From: Isosphaeraceae bacterium EP7
Lineage (GTDB): Bacteria; Planctomycetota; Planctomycetia; Isosphaerales; Isosphaeraceae
Reading direction: 5' to 3'
Length of the DNA stretch: 64,000 nucleotides
Assembly: GCA_038400315.1 (NCBI GenBank)
Contig: CP151667.1
Span: 3,607,174-3,671,173, forward strand
The notes beneath the pieces were generated by a model. That model searched no databases. It was not told the origin of the DNA and saw only the letters and a list, made by a program, of their open reading frames with translations. Below, piece after piece: positions 25,683-35,083 of this stretch. Each line of letters starts with the position of its first letter. The first letter of the stretch is position 1. Position numbers and translations under genes: made by a program.

Positions 25683-28013
25683 ATGATCCGACCCGCCCCC
25701 AATCCCGCCCGTCGTCGGCCGCAAGGTCTCATTCGTGGATCCTTGGTCGCGATCGCCCTGAGCGTTGGTGTCTACGCCCCCGCCGCCTTCGCCGCAGACG
25801 CGCCGCGGGTCTCGTTCAAGCAGGACATCGCCCCGCTGATGGCCCGCTATTGCGTCGACTGCCACGGCGGCGGCAAGAAGGCCAAGGGGGGTGTGGACGT
25901 CGCCTCGTTCGACTCCGAGGTGATCGCCCCCAAGGATCGTAAGGTCTGGGAGCGCATCGTCGAGAACATCGAGTCGGGCTCGATGCCGCCGGAAGACAAG
26001 CCGCAGATGACCGACCATGAGGTGGCCCGCATCGCCGACTGGGTGAAGGGCCAATTCGCCAGCCCCGACTGCGGCCTGATCGTCCCCGGCCGCGTCACCA
26101 TGCGGCGGCTCAACCGGGCCGAGTACAACAACACCACCCGCGACCTGCTGGGCGTCGACCTCCACCTCGCCGACGACTTCCCATCGGACGACGTGGGCTA
26201 CGGCTTCGACAACATCGGCGACGTGCTCACCCTGCCTCCGCTCCTGTTCGAACGGTACCTGGCGGCCGCCGAGCAGCTCTCCGAGGCCGCGATCGTCGCC
26301 CGGCGGATCGTGCCCGGCCCCGAATCGAAGCTCCTCGCCGGGAGTAAGGTCCTCGGCACGAACGGCGACGTCTCCGAGCCTTTCAGCGTCCCGAAGGCCG
26401 GTCAGTACATCGTCCGCGTCCGCGCCTACGGCCAGCAGGCCGGGAACGAGGCGGCGAAGATGGCCATCAGGCTCGACGGCAAGGATCTCGCCGTCGTCGA
26501 GGTGCAGGCCACCGAGGATGCTCAAGGCGTCTACGAAGTCAAGATCGACGCAAACCCTGGCCGTGTCACGGTCTCCGCAGCCTTCCTCAACGACTATTAC
26601 GTCCCGGCCAACTCGACCGAGCAGGCACAGGACCGGAACCTCTTCATCGAGTCGATCGAGGTCCAGGGGCCGGCCCAGGCCGCCATCTTGCCGGAGTCGC
26701 ACACCCGGATCTTCTTCCGCGACTCCTCGCCGGGCACGGAACGCGTGGCCGCCAAGGCGATCCTCGAACGCCTCATCGGCCGGGCCTATCGGCGGCCGGC
26801 TCGCGGCGAGGAGCTCGAGCGGCTCGTCCAGCTCGTCCTCCAGGTGCAGCAAGACGGCGAGACCTTCGAACGAGGGATCCAGCTTGCCCTGCAAGCCGTC
26901 CTCGCCTCGCCGAACTTCCTCTACCGGGTCGAGACCGAGCGGCGCAAGACCAGGCTGGGCGACCCGATCAAGCCGGGCGACGTCGAGGACCTGAACGACT
27001 ACGAGCTGGCCAGCCGGCTGTCGTACTTCCTCTGGAGCAGCATGCCCGACGACGAGCTGCTCTCGCTGGCCGCCGAAGGTACCCTGAAGTCGCCCGCCAC
27101 CCTCGAGTCGCAAGCCCGCCGGATGCTGAAGGATCCCAAGTCGCGATCCCTCGTCGAGGAGTTCGGCGGCCAGTGGCTTCAGCTCCGCAACCTCAAGACG
27201 ATCAACCCCGACCCAGCCCGATTTCCCGGCTTCGACGATGCCCTTCGCACCGCGATGAGGCGTGAGACCGAGCTCTTTTTCGAGTCGATCGTCCGCGACG
27301 ACCGCAGCCTGACCGAGTTCCTCGACTCCGACTACACCTACTTGAACGAGCGCCTCGCCAAACATTACGGCATCGACGGAGTGACCGGCGACGAGTTCCG
27401 CAAGGTGACGCTCACGGGCGATCGGCGCGGGGGCGTCCTGACGCATGCCAGCGTGTTGACCGTCACGTCGAACCCGACGCGGACCTCGCCGGTGAAGCGC
27501 GGCAAGTGGATCCTGGAGCAGATCCTCGGATCGCCGCCGCCTCCACCGCCGCCCGACGTACCCGAGCTGGGGGACGAGAAGGGCCAGCTCACCGGGTCGC
27601 TCAGGCAGCGGATGGAGCAGCACCGTGCCAACCCGAGCTGCGCCTCGTGCCACGCACGGATGGACCCGCTCGGCTTCGGCTTCGAGAATTACGACGCCGT
27701 GGGCGCCTGGCGCGACGTCGAGGGGCCATACAAGGTCGACGCCTCGGGCGAGCTGCCGTCGGGGCAGACCTTCGGCACGCCCAAAGAGCTGAAGGCCATC
27801 CTGATGGGCAAGCGGGACGCGTTCTCACGCTGCCTGGCCGAGAAGATGATGACCTACGCCACGGGACGAGGGCTCGACTACCGCGACCAGTGCATGGTCG
27901 ACCGGGTCGTGGCCGCCCTTTCCCAGGATGAGTATAAATTCTCTCGACTCGTCGTCGAGATCGTCAAAAGCGACCCCTTCCGGAGGCGGGGGGGGCAGGG
28001 GAGCGAGCCGTGA
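25683..28013 (+). CDS. DUF1592-family planctomycete cytochrome c protein
   Basis: An exported c-type cytochrome of 776 aa. A signal peptide ends near residue 39 (AAFAADA). Then follow a planctomycete cytochrome c site CVDCH (57-61), a DUF1587 block (LNRAEYNNTTRDLLGVDLHL), a carbohydrate-binding-like beta domain around residues 225-310 (VPKAGQYIVRVRAYG, KMAIRLDGKDL), DUF1595/DUF1592 (LASRLSYFLWSSMPDDELL), DUF1588 with a second heme-like site CASCH (653-657, in CASCHARMDPLG) and DUF1585 at the end. These proteins are abundant in planctomycetes and are thought to act in periplasmic oxidation of polymers or sugars. The start has GGAGGAGAG directly upstream. Its stop overlaps the DUF1552 start. 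Confidence 0.92.
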   Translation: MIRPAPNPARRRPQGLIRGSLVAIALSVGVYAPAAFAADAPRVSFKQDIAPLMARYCVDCHGGGKKAKGGVDVASFDSEVIAPKDRKVWERIVENIESGSMPPEDKPQMTDHEVARIADWVKGQFASPDCGLIVPGRVTMRRLNRAEYNNTTRDLLGVDLHLADDFPSDDVGYGFDNIGDVLTLPPLLFERYLAAAEQLSEAAIVARRIVPGPESKLLAGSKVLGTNGDVSEPFSVPKAGQYIVRVRAYGQQAGNEAAKMAIRLDGKDLAVVEVQATEDAQGVYEVKIDANPGRVTVSAAFLNDYYVPANSTEQAQDRNLFIESIEVQGPAQAAILPESHTRIFFRDSSPGTERVAAKAILERLIGRAYRRPARGEELERLVQLVLQVQQDGETFERGIQLALQAVLASPNFLYRVETERRKTRLGDPIKPGDVEDLNDYELASRLSYFLWSSMPDDELLSLAAEGTLKSPATLESQARRMLKDPKSRSLVEEFGGQWLQLRNLKTINPDPARFPGFDDALRTAMRRETELFFESIVRDDRSLTEFLDSDYTYLNERLAKHYGIDGVTGDEFRKVTLTGDRRGGVLTHASVLTVTSNPTRTSPVKRGKWILEQILGSPPPPPPPDVPELGDEKGQLTGSLRQRMEQHRANPSCASCHARMDPLGFGFENYDAVGAWRDVEGPYKVDASGELPSGQTFGTPKELKAILMGKRDAFSRCLAEKMMTYATGRGLDYRDQCMVDRVVAALSQDEYKFSRLVVEIVKSDPFRRRGGQGSEP

Positions 28014-29356
28014 TGAACAACGCAAGCCGCCTGTCTCGTCGTACGGTGCTCCGCGGCCTCGGGACCGCCATGGCGCTCCCCTGGCTCGAGGCAATGGCCC
28101 CGGCCACCGTCCGCGCCGCCGGAGCGGCCGTCGCCGGAGCCCCGCCCAAGCGGCTGGCCTTCCTGTACGTCCCCAACGGCGTCCGAATGGAAGCCTGGAC
28201 GCCCAAGTTCATCGGCAACGACTACGAGCTGCCGCCGATCCTGTCGCCCCTGGCCTCGCTGCGCAACGACGTCACGGTGCTGACCGGGCTGGCGCAGGAC
28301 AACGCCCATGCCAAGGGAGACGGCGGCGGCGACCACGCGCGGTCGCTGGCCAGCTTCCTCACCGGCACGCATCCGTTCAAGACTGACGGGGCCAACCTCA
28401 AGGCGGGCGTCTCCGTCGACCAGCTCGCGGCTCAGAAGATCGGCCAGACGACCCGGTTCGCCTCGCTGGAGATGGGCTGCGACCGCGGCGCCCAGTCGGG
28501 CGCCTGCGACACCGGCTACAGCTGCGCCTACTCGTCGAACATCTCCTGGAGGTCGGAATCGACGCCGGTCGCCAAGGAGATCAACCCTCGGCTCGTCTTC
28601 GAACGCCTCTTCGCCAGCGATGCCGGCGGGGCCGCGGGCCGCCGCAATCGCTATCGGGCCAGCATCCTCGACTTCGTCGCCGAGGACGCCCGCCAGCTCC
28701 AGACCAGGCTCGGCTCGGGCGACCGTCGCAAGCTCGACGAGTACTTCACCGGGGTCCGCGAAATCGAACGGCGGATCGCCGGAGCGGCGCTCCCCACGCC
28801 CGACGTGCCCGATGACTTCACCCGGCCCACCGGGGTGCCCAAGGACTATGCCGAGCACATCAGCCTGATGCTCGACCTGATGGTCCTGGCCTTCCAGGGG
28901 GACGTCACCCGCATCTCCACCTTCATGTACGCCAACGAGGGGAGCAACCGCAGCTACCCGTTCATCGGCGTGCCCGAGGGGCACCACGACATCTCGCACC
29001 ACGGTCGCGACCCGGTCAAGAACGCCAAGATTCAGGCGATCAACACCTTCCACGTCGCCCAGCTCGCCCGGTTCCTGTCGAAGCTCAAGGCCATCCCCGA
29101 GGGGGATTCGACCGTGCTGGACAACAGCATGATCGTCTACGGCAGCGGCATCGGCGACGGCGACCGCCACAATCACAACGACCTGCCCGTCCTGCTCGCC
29201 GGCGGCTCCAACCTGTCGATCCAGCCCGGCCGGCACCTCGTCTATCCCAAGGACACGCCGATGAACAACCTCTACCTGTCGATGCTCCGTCGCGTCGGGG
29301 TCGAGGCCGACCGCCTGGGAGACAGCACCGGTCACCTGAGCGGGTTGGAAGGCTGA
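28013..29356 (+). CDS. DUF1552-family exported protein (Tat signal)
   Basis: A 447-aa protein of the DUF1552 family, the regular partner of DUF1592 cytochromes. The N-terminus SRRTVLRGLGTAMALPWLEA is a twin-arginine signal, so it should cross the membrane folded. Typical family segments are LAFLYVPNGVRMEAW, LTGLAQDNAHAKGDGGGDHA, and the C-terminal MIVYGSGIGDGDRHNHNDLP. The sulfatase-like fold is suspected for this family, but its activity is unknown. The ATG at 28013 overlaps the TGA of the cytochrome gene by one base, so the two are an operon. Confidence 0.92.
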   Translation: MNNASRLSRRTVLRGLGTAMALPWLEAMAPATVRAAGAAVAGAPPKRLAFLYVPNGVRMEAWTPKFIGNDYELPPILSPLASLRNDVTVLTGLAQDNAHAKGDGGGDHARSLASFLTGTHPFKTDGANLKAGVSVDQLAAQKIGQTTRFASLEMGCDRGAQSGACDTGYSCAYSSNISWRSESTPVAKEINPRLVFERLFASDAGGAAGRRNRYRASILDFVAEDARQLQTRLGSGDRRKLDEYFTGVREIERRIAGAALPTPDVPDDFTRPTGVPKDYAEHISLMLDLMVLAFQGDVTRISTFMYANEGSNRSYPFIGVPEGHHDISHHGRDPVKNAKIQAINTFHVAQLARFLSKLKAIPEGDSTVLDNSMIVYGSGIGDGDRHNHNDLPVLLAGGSNLSIQPGRHLVYPKDTPMNNLYLSMLRRVGVEADRLGDSTGHLSGLEG

Positions 29357-29661
29357 GCTAAAGGCATAAGTCTGAGCCTGGAATCAAGAACCATCGATTG
29401 GGCGGCGGCCTCGGGCGAAGTCCGGGGCCGCCGCCTTCGTTTGCTCCTGGTCTTGACGAAGAAATACGGCGAAACGCGGCCCGAGCCTGGCGCGTGCTGA
29501 ATCGGCGACCACCCCCTGGCGGCCGCCCTCGGTCTGTGTATGCTGAATCGGATCCACCCTTCTTGTCGTCTCCGCCCGTACCGCAAACGCCGAGATCCAG
29601 CCGCCCCGGAGCCGGGCCCGCGCCCGCACGCGGCCGAGGATCGTCGATCGAGGGTCGCCCG
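29357..29661. other. Intergenic region
   Basis: No supported gene and no clear promoter or terminator. The motif TGCTGAATCGG occurs twice, 44 nt apart. Confidence 0.3.
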
Positions 29662-32600
29662 ATGCGAAGGATCTGCCCGCGAGGCTGCGCCGCCTGGCTG
29701 CCGATGTTGGCCATGCTGGCCTCACTTGCCGCCGATGCCACCCCAGCCCGGGCCGAGCCCCCTGCGCAGAAACGCGGGTCGGGCGCCGCGAGGCCGTCGG
29801 GTCGCCCGTTCGGCCTCGAGCGTCGCGTCCCCTGGACCACCTCGAACTTCTCCGGCACCCCCGAGCCGCCCGCACCTTATCTCGTCACGCCGGCGTTTCC
29901 CAAGCTGACGTTCCAGTCTCCGGTCGTCGTCGCCGCTGCCCCGGGGATTGACCGCCTGTTCGTCGGCCAGGTTCAGGGCAAGATCCTCTCGTTCCCCGTC
30001 GACCCGAACTGCGAGAAGGCCGACCTGGCGCTCGATCTGAAGACGGTCCGGCCCGGCCTGTCGAACTTCTACGGCCTGACGTTCCACCCCAAGTTTGCGC
30101 AGAATCATTACGTCTACGTCTGCTACGTCGAGAAGGATGCCGATCCCAACGGCACGCGTCTCTCTCGGTTCACGATGACGAAGACCGACCCGCCGCAGAT
30201 CGACCCCACCAGCGAGAAGTTGATCATCACCTGGCTTGGCGGCGGCCACAACGGCGCCTGCCTGGCATTCGGGCCCGACGGCTATCTCTACTTCTCCGCC
30301 GGCGACGCCGAGCGGCCCACGCCCGCCGACTCCCTGATGACGGGCCAGGACATCAGCGATCTTCTGTCCTCGGTCATGCGCATCGATGTTGATCATGAAG
30401 ACAAGGGCAAGCCCTATCGCGTGCCGCCCGACAACCCGTTCGTTGACCTGAAGGACGCCAGGCCCGAGGTCTGGGCCTACGGCATGCGCAACCCCTGGAA
30501 GATGAGCTTCGACCGCGAGACGGGTCAGCTCTGGGTGGGCGATGTCGGCTGGGAACTCTGGGAGATGATCTATCGGGTCGAGCGCGGCGGGAATTATGGC
30601 TGGAGCATCGTCGAGGGGCCTCAGCCCGTCCACGCCGAGGGGAAGCGCGGGCCGACGCCGATCTCGCCGCCGGCCGTCTCGCTGTCGCACTCCGAGGCGT
30701 CGTCGATCACCGGCGGATATGTCTACCGAGGCAAGGCACTGCCCGGACTGGTGGGCCTCTATGTTTACGGAGACTACCAGACGGGCACCGTGTGGGGCCT
30801 GAAGCACGACGGCACGAAGACGGTCAGCAACGAGGTAATCGCCAGCACGCCGCTGCAACTGGTTGCCTTCGGCGAGGACAACGCGGGCGAGTTGTACGCG
30901 CTCGACCATCAGCGGACCCAGCAATTGTACAAGTTCGTGCCCAACCCGGCCGCCGGCGCGACGGTCAAGTTCCCCAGGAAGCTGAGCCAGACCGGCCTGT
31001 TCTCGCAGACCAAGGAGCAGGTCCCCGCCCCCGGCGTCCTGCCCTACTCGATCAACGCCGAGTTCTGGGCCGACGGGGCCCACGGCAGTCGCTACCTGGC
31101 CCTGCCCGGCAAGGAGCAGATCGAGGTGAGTGACCGCGGCGGCTGGAATTTCCCCGACGGCACGGTTCTGGCCCGCACGGTCGGCCTGGAGCTGGAGAAG
31201 GGGAAGCCCGCCAGCCGCAAGAACATCGAGACGCAGGTCCTGCACCTGGAAGAGGGGAGCTGGCGCCCCTATTCGTATGTCTGGGATAGCCTCCAGGAAG
31301 ACGCGACCCTGGCCGATGCCGCCGGCACCAACCTCTCGTTCCAGGTGGTCGACGCGGATGCCCCCGGGGGGAAGCGGACCCAGGCCTATCGGGTCTCCAG
31401 CCGGGTCGAATGCCTGATCTGCCACAACCCATGGGTCGAGAAGAAGACGACGATCTTCGGCCGGCCGTCGGCCTCCCCCCTGGCGGTGTCGACCGGCCAG
31501 TGGAACAAGAGCCACGAGTTCAGCAAGGGGAAGGTCGACAATCAGCTTCGCACGTTTGAACATATCGGTCTGTTCAAGTCGCCGATCGGCGCGGTCGCGG
31601 GCAAACCCGGCCTGGCGAAGATGGCCGACCCCTACGACAAGAAAGCGAAGCTCGAGGACCGGGCGCGGTCGTACCTCCAGGTGAATTGCTCGCACTGCCA
31701 CCAGTTCGGCGCCGGCGGCTCGGCCAACATCGTGCTGTCGAACTCGGTGATGCTCGATCAGACCAACGCGATCGACGTCCGGCCGATTCAGGGGACGTTC
31801 AACCTCTCCGGCGCCAAGATCATCGCCGCGGGCGAGCCCGACAGCTCGGTGCTCTACTACCGGATCTGCAAGACGGGCGGCGGGCGGATGCCCCGCATGG
31901 GGTCGAACCTGGTCGACGAGCGGGGCGTCGCCCTGATCCACGACTGGATCGAGACGCTGCCGTCGAAGGGGAATGAGCCGCCCAAGGTGGCCAATCGCGG
32001 CTCGGCCGTGGAGACCAAGGCCCCGCCGATCGACACGCTCCTCGCCTCGACCAGCGGCGCCCTGGAATTGATGAGGTTGGTCGAAAACGACCGGCTCGAC
32101 GCGGCCGCCAAGCGACAGGCGATCGCCAAGGCGAGCGCATCGACGCAGGTCGAGATCCGCGACCTGTTCGAGCGATTCCTGCCCGAGGCCGATCGGGTGA
32201 AGCGCCTGGGCGACTCGATCGACCCTGCGGTGATCCTGGCCACGAAGGGGGATCCGGCCCGCGGCCTGGCCCTTTTCAAGGAGTCGGGCACGCAATGCAA
32301 GAGCTGTCACAAGCTCGACGGCGTGGGCCTGGACTTCGGCCCCGACCTGGCCAAGATCGGCGTCAAGTACACCCGCCCCGAGCTCCTGAGGCACATCATG
32401 GAGCCGTCGCATTCGGTCGACCCCAAATATGTGGGTTACTTGCTGGAAAGCAAGGACGGGCAGGTCCACACCGGGATGCTCGTCTCCAGGTCGGCCGACG
32501 AGGTCGTGATGCGGGGGCCGCAGGAGCAGACCATCCGCGTGCCGGCCGACCAGGTCGAGGAGTTCATCCCCCAGGCCAAGTCGCTGATGCCCGAGCTGCT

Positions 32601-32664
32601 GCTGAAGGACCTGACCGCGCAGCAGGCCGGCGACCTGCTCGACTTCCTGATGAGCCTGAAGTGA
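29662..32664 (+). CDS. PQQ-type glucose/sorbosone dehydrogenase-like protein fused to c-heme domains
   Basis: An exported 1000-aa protein. A signal peptide ends near ATPARAEP. Residues about 60-430 form a soluble glucose dehydrogenase-like beta propeller (NFYGLTFHPKFAQNHYVYV, GGGHNGACLAFGPDGYLY, VWAYGMRNPWKMSFDRETG, GGNYGW). The second half carries three CXXCH sites: CLICH (584-588), CSHCH (676-680) and CKSCH (879-883), the last in a planctomycete-type heme-binding domain ending in LLDFLMSLK. It would oxidise a sugar or another alcohol and pass electrons on directly through its hemes. PQQ dependence is by family only. No pqq genes are in the window. The start at 29662 is where the signal peptide begins. 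Confidence 0.88.
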   Translation: MRRICPRGCAAWLPMLAMLASLAADATPARAEPPAQKRGSGAARPSGRPFGLERRVPWTTSNFSGTPEPPAPYLVTPAFPKLTFQSPVVVAAAPGIDRLFVGQVQGKILSFPVDPNCEKADLALDLKTVRPGLSNFYGLTFHPKFAQNHYVYVCYVEKDADPNGTRLSRFTMTKTDPPQIDPTSEKLIITWLGGGHNGACLAFGPDGYLYFSAGDAERPTPADSLMTGQDISDLLSSVMRIDVDHEDKGKPYRVPPDNPFVDLKDARPEVWAYGMRNPWKMSFDRETGQLWVGDVGWELWEMIYRVERGGNYGWSIVEGPQPVHAEGKRGPTPISPPAVSLSHSEASSITGGYVYRGKALPGLVGLYVYGDYQTGTVWGLKHDGTKTVSNEVIASTPLQLVAFGEDNAGELYALDHQRTQQLYKFVPNPAAGATVKFPRKLSQTGLFSQTKEQVPAPGVLPYSINAEFWADGAHGSRYLALPGKEQIEVSDRGGWNFPDGTVLARTVGLELEKGKPASRKNIETQVLHLEEGSWRPYSYVWDSLQEDATLADAAGTNLSFQVVDADAPGGKRTQAYRVSSRVECLICHNPWVEKKTTIFGRPSASPLAVSTGQWNKSHEFSKGKVDNQLRTFEHIGLFKSPIGAVAGKPGLAKMADPYDKKAKLEDRARSYLQVNCSHCHQFGAGGSANIVLSNSVMLDQTNAIDVRPIQGTFNLSGAKIIAAGEPDSSVLYYRICKTGGGRMPRMGSNLVDERGVALIHDWIETLPSKGNEPPKVANRGSAVETKAPPIDTLLASTSGALELMRLVENDRLDAAAKRQAIAKASASTQVEIRDLFERFLPEADRVKRLGDSIDPAVILATKGDPARGLALFKESGTQCKSCHKLDGVGLDFGPDLAKIGVKYTRPELLRHIMEPSHSVDPKYVGYLLESKDGQVHTGMLVSRSADEVVMRGPQEQTIRVPADQVEEFIPQAKSLMPELLLKDLTAQQAGDLLDFLMSLK

Positions 32665-32668
32665 GCCG

Positions 32669-33445
32669 ATGATCGAATCCAAGTCTCGACGTGTGTTGCT
32701 GGAAGTTTGCATCGCCTCGGTCGACGACGCGAAGGTCGCCGAGGCGGGCGGGGCGGACAGGCTGGAACTCAACGCGGCGCTCGGCCTGGGGGGCCTGACC
32801 CCCTCGCTGGGCGCCCTCGTCGAGGTCCGCCGCGCAGTCCGCCTCCCCTTGATCCCCATGATCCGCCCGCGCCCCGGGGGCTTCTGCTACAGTACGGCCG
32901 ATTTCGATGTCATGAGGCGCGACCTGGACTTGGCCCTGGAGCACGGTGCCGACGGCTTCGCATTCGGTGTCCTTCATGAGTCGGGCGAGGTCGACCTTGA
33001 GCGTTGCCGGATCTTGATGGGCCAGGCGGCTGGCCGAGAGGCGGTCTTCCACCGGGCGTTCGACGTGGTTCCCGACCCGTTCCGGGCGCTGGAGCAGCTG
33101 ATCGACCTGGGCGTGCGGCGGGTGATGACCAGCGGCCAGGAGGAGACCGCCTACCAGGGTGCGGCCCTGATCTCGCGGCTGATCGAGCGTGCGGCGGGGC
33201 GGATCGAGATCCTGCCGGCGGGGGGGATTAACAAGTTCACGCTTGCGGATGTGCTGGAGCGTACGGACTGCGATCAGGTCCACGCGTCGTTGCGTGGGAG
33301 CCGGCCCGACCCGTCGACCTCGGCCCGGCCGGCGGTGAGCTTCGGCGGATCGTTCCGGCCGCCCGAGGACCGATTCGACGCGACCGATGCGTCGAAGGTG
33401 TCCGACCTGCGAGGGCGGCTGGATCTCAGCGAGGGACTGCGCTAG
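32669..33445 (+). CDS. cutC: CutC-family copper homeostasis protein
   Basis: A 258-aa TIM-barrel protein. The start LLEVCIASVDDAKVAEAGGA, then DRLELNAALGLGGLTPS, MIRPRPGGFCYS and VFHRAFDVVPDP are diagnostic of CutC. The family was linked to copper tolerance in E. coli, but that role is disputed. It begins 4 nt after the heme-fusion gene and is very likely cotranscribed with it, which would suit a role near metal or redox proteins. Its last 20 bases overlap the convergent outer-membrane protein gene. Confidence 0.95.
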   Translation: MIESKSRRVLLEVCIASVDDAKVAEAGGADRLELNAALGLGGLTPSLGALVEVRRAVRLPLIPMIRPRPGGFCYSTADFDVMRRDLDLALEHGADGFAFGVLHESGEVDLERCRILMGQAAGREAVFHRAFDVVPDPFRALEQLIDLGVRRVMTSGQEETAYQGAALISRLIERAAGRIEILPAGGINKFTLADVLERTDCDQVHASLRGSRPDPSTSARPAVSFGGSFRPPEDRFDATDASKVSDLRGRLDLSEGLR

Positions 33446-34949
33446 CGGGCTCGGGCTCGGCGGCCGGGAACGGGCCGGGCGTGGTGGTCTCGGGGGGCGG
33501 CTGCATTTCGGCGGGCGGGGCCGCCGGCGGGTTCTCGCCCAGTTGCACGCCGACCGCCTGCTCCAGACCGGCGAGCGACTGGCCGAGGTCGGCTTCAAGG
33601 CGGGCAAGCTGGAGCTGGACTTGCAACACTTCCTGGCGGGCAGTGTTCAGGGAGACGTAGTCGGTGTTGCCCGCGCGGTAGTCGCTGGCGGCCAGCTCCA
33701 GGGCCTGCTCGCGGCGTGAGAGGACCTCGTCGCGGAGAACGCGGGCGCTCTCCGACTGGCTCCTGGCCTGGGCGAAGAGGTCGGTGATCTCGCGGAACGT
33801 GCGGTCGCGGTCGGCCTCATACCGTCGAGCGTCGGCCATGGCGCGGGCCTGGGCCTCGCAGACGGCGGCCCGGTACTTCTTGCGGTAGATGGGCAGGTTG
33901 AAGCCGACGACGAAGCCGACGTTGTCGCGACCGTCGGCCATGGGGGACATGGCGTTGCGCCTGGTCATCAGGCTGTACGCGATGCCGAGATCGACCGTGG
34001 GGTAGAACTGCTTGCGGGCCAGGGCGACCTCGGTCTCGTCGCGGGCGAGGTCGGCCAGCCTGGTCTGGAGCTCGGGGCGGCTGGCCGCGGCGAGCTGATG
34101 CAGGCGGTCGAGCGCGGCCGGCGCGGCGGCCGGGACGGGCTCGGCGGGGGCGTCGAATGCGGTGCTCGGGTCGACATGGAGTTGCTCGGCCAGCGCGGCG
34201 CTCGACTCGGCCAGGCCGCGATCGATGTCGATTCGCTCGCGGTCGAGCTCGGCGACGGCGGCCTCGGCGCGGAGGACATCCTGCCGGCCCGAGTTGCCGG
34301 AGCGGTTGCGGACCCGGGCGATCTCGGCCACGTCTTCGGCGAGCGTCCGGTTGCGGGCCAGGATCGCGGCGGCCTGCCGGTTGTAGGCCAGCTCATAGTA
34401 GGATTGCTTGACCGAGGCGACGACTTCCAGCTGTCGGGTGGCCAGAGTGAACAGGGCCGATCGCACCTCTTGCCCGGCGGAGATGCCCCTGAGGCGGAGG
34501 GTGCCGAACCAGGGGAATTGCTGCGTGATCATGAGATCATAGGGCATGTAGCCCATCAGGCTGTACTGCGGGCCGTTGCTGGGGAAGGGGAAGATGGTGT
34601 TCTGCGTCATCGGGTCCATGAGCGCCGTGACCTGCGGGATGCGCTCCCTCAGGGCCAGTACGTCGGCCCGCGCGGCCTGCACCTCACGGTTCTCGGCCAG
34701 GGCGTGACGGATCAAGGTATCCAGCGAGGCCTTCGCCAGGCCGTCGCCGGCGGGGACCCCGGCGATCCGGGTGGCCATCGGCTGCGGGGGAGTGGTGGCT
34801 TCGGCGTCGAGGTGCGCGACCTGGACGACCTGGGCGTCGTCGCCGGCATGCTGCCAGAGCGTCGAGGCGCAGCCCGGGCCGGCCAGCGAGGCCAGCGGCA
34901 GCGCGGCCAGGGCCGCGCGTCGCCTGATCGATCGTGTCCGCTCCCGCAT
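33426..34949 (-). CDS. TolC-family outer-membrane efflux protein
   Basis: A 507-aa outer-membrane factor with two OEP repeats: the first ends in LRGISAGQEVRSALFTLATRQ and the second in LGQSLAGLEQAVG. Long helices and a signal sequence with a Cys near residue 29 (GPGCAS) suggest a lipoprotein, although the lipobox is poor. Such proteins form the exit duct of RND or ABC efflux or type I secretion; no pump or adaptor gene is next to it in the window. The N-terminal extension upstream of 34949 is not supported. Confidence 0.88.
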   Translation of the reverse strand: MRERTRSIRRRAALAALPLASLAGPGCASTLWQHAGDDAQVVQVAHLDAEATTPPQPMATRIAGVPAGDGLAKASLDTLIRHALAENREVQAARADVLALRERIPQVTALMDPMTQNTIFPFPSNGPQYSLMGYMPYDLMITQQFPWFGTLRLRGISAGQEVRSALFTLATRQLEVVASVKQSYYELAYNRQAAAILARNRTLAEDVAEIARVRNRSGNSGRQDVLRAEAAVAELDRERIDIDRGLAESSAALAEQLHVDPSTAFDAPAEPVPAAAPAALDRLHQLAAASRPELQTRLADLARDETEVALARKQFYPTVDLGIAYSLMTRRNAMSPMADGRDNVGFVVGFNLPIYRKKYRAAVCEAQARAMADARRYEADRDRTFREITDLFAQARSQSESARVLRDEVLSRREQALELAASDYRAGNTDYVSLNTARQEVLQVQLQLARLEADLGQSLAGLEQAVGVQLGENPPAAPPAEMQPPPETTTPGPFPAAEPEPASAVPR

Positions 34950-35083
34950 GGCGGGCCCTCGCTGGCTGCCGTCCTGGCGCAAGGGGTTACGCGGCCGGCG
35001 ACTCCGCGCCGGCAGTGTCCTTAGCCTCATCATCGGCACGACCGGGCGTCGAGCTTTGGATTGACTGCGGTTTGGGCCCTCGA

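Noticed and set aside
29722-32859. Minus-strand open frame of over 1000 codons opposite the dehydrogenase-heme gene
   Set aside because: Only the plus strand shows a signal peptide, propeller motifs and CXXCH sites; the minus frame has no recognisable domain.
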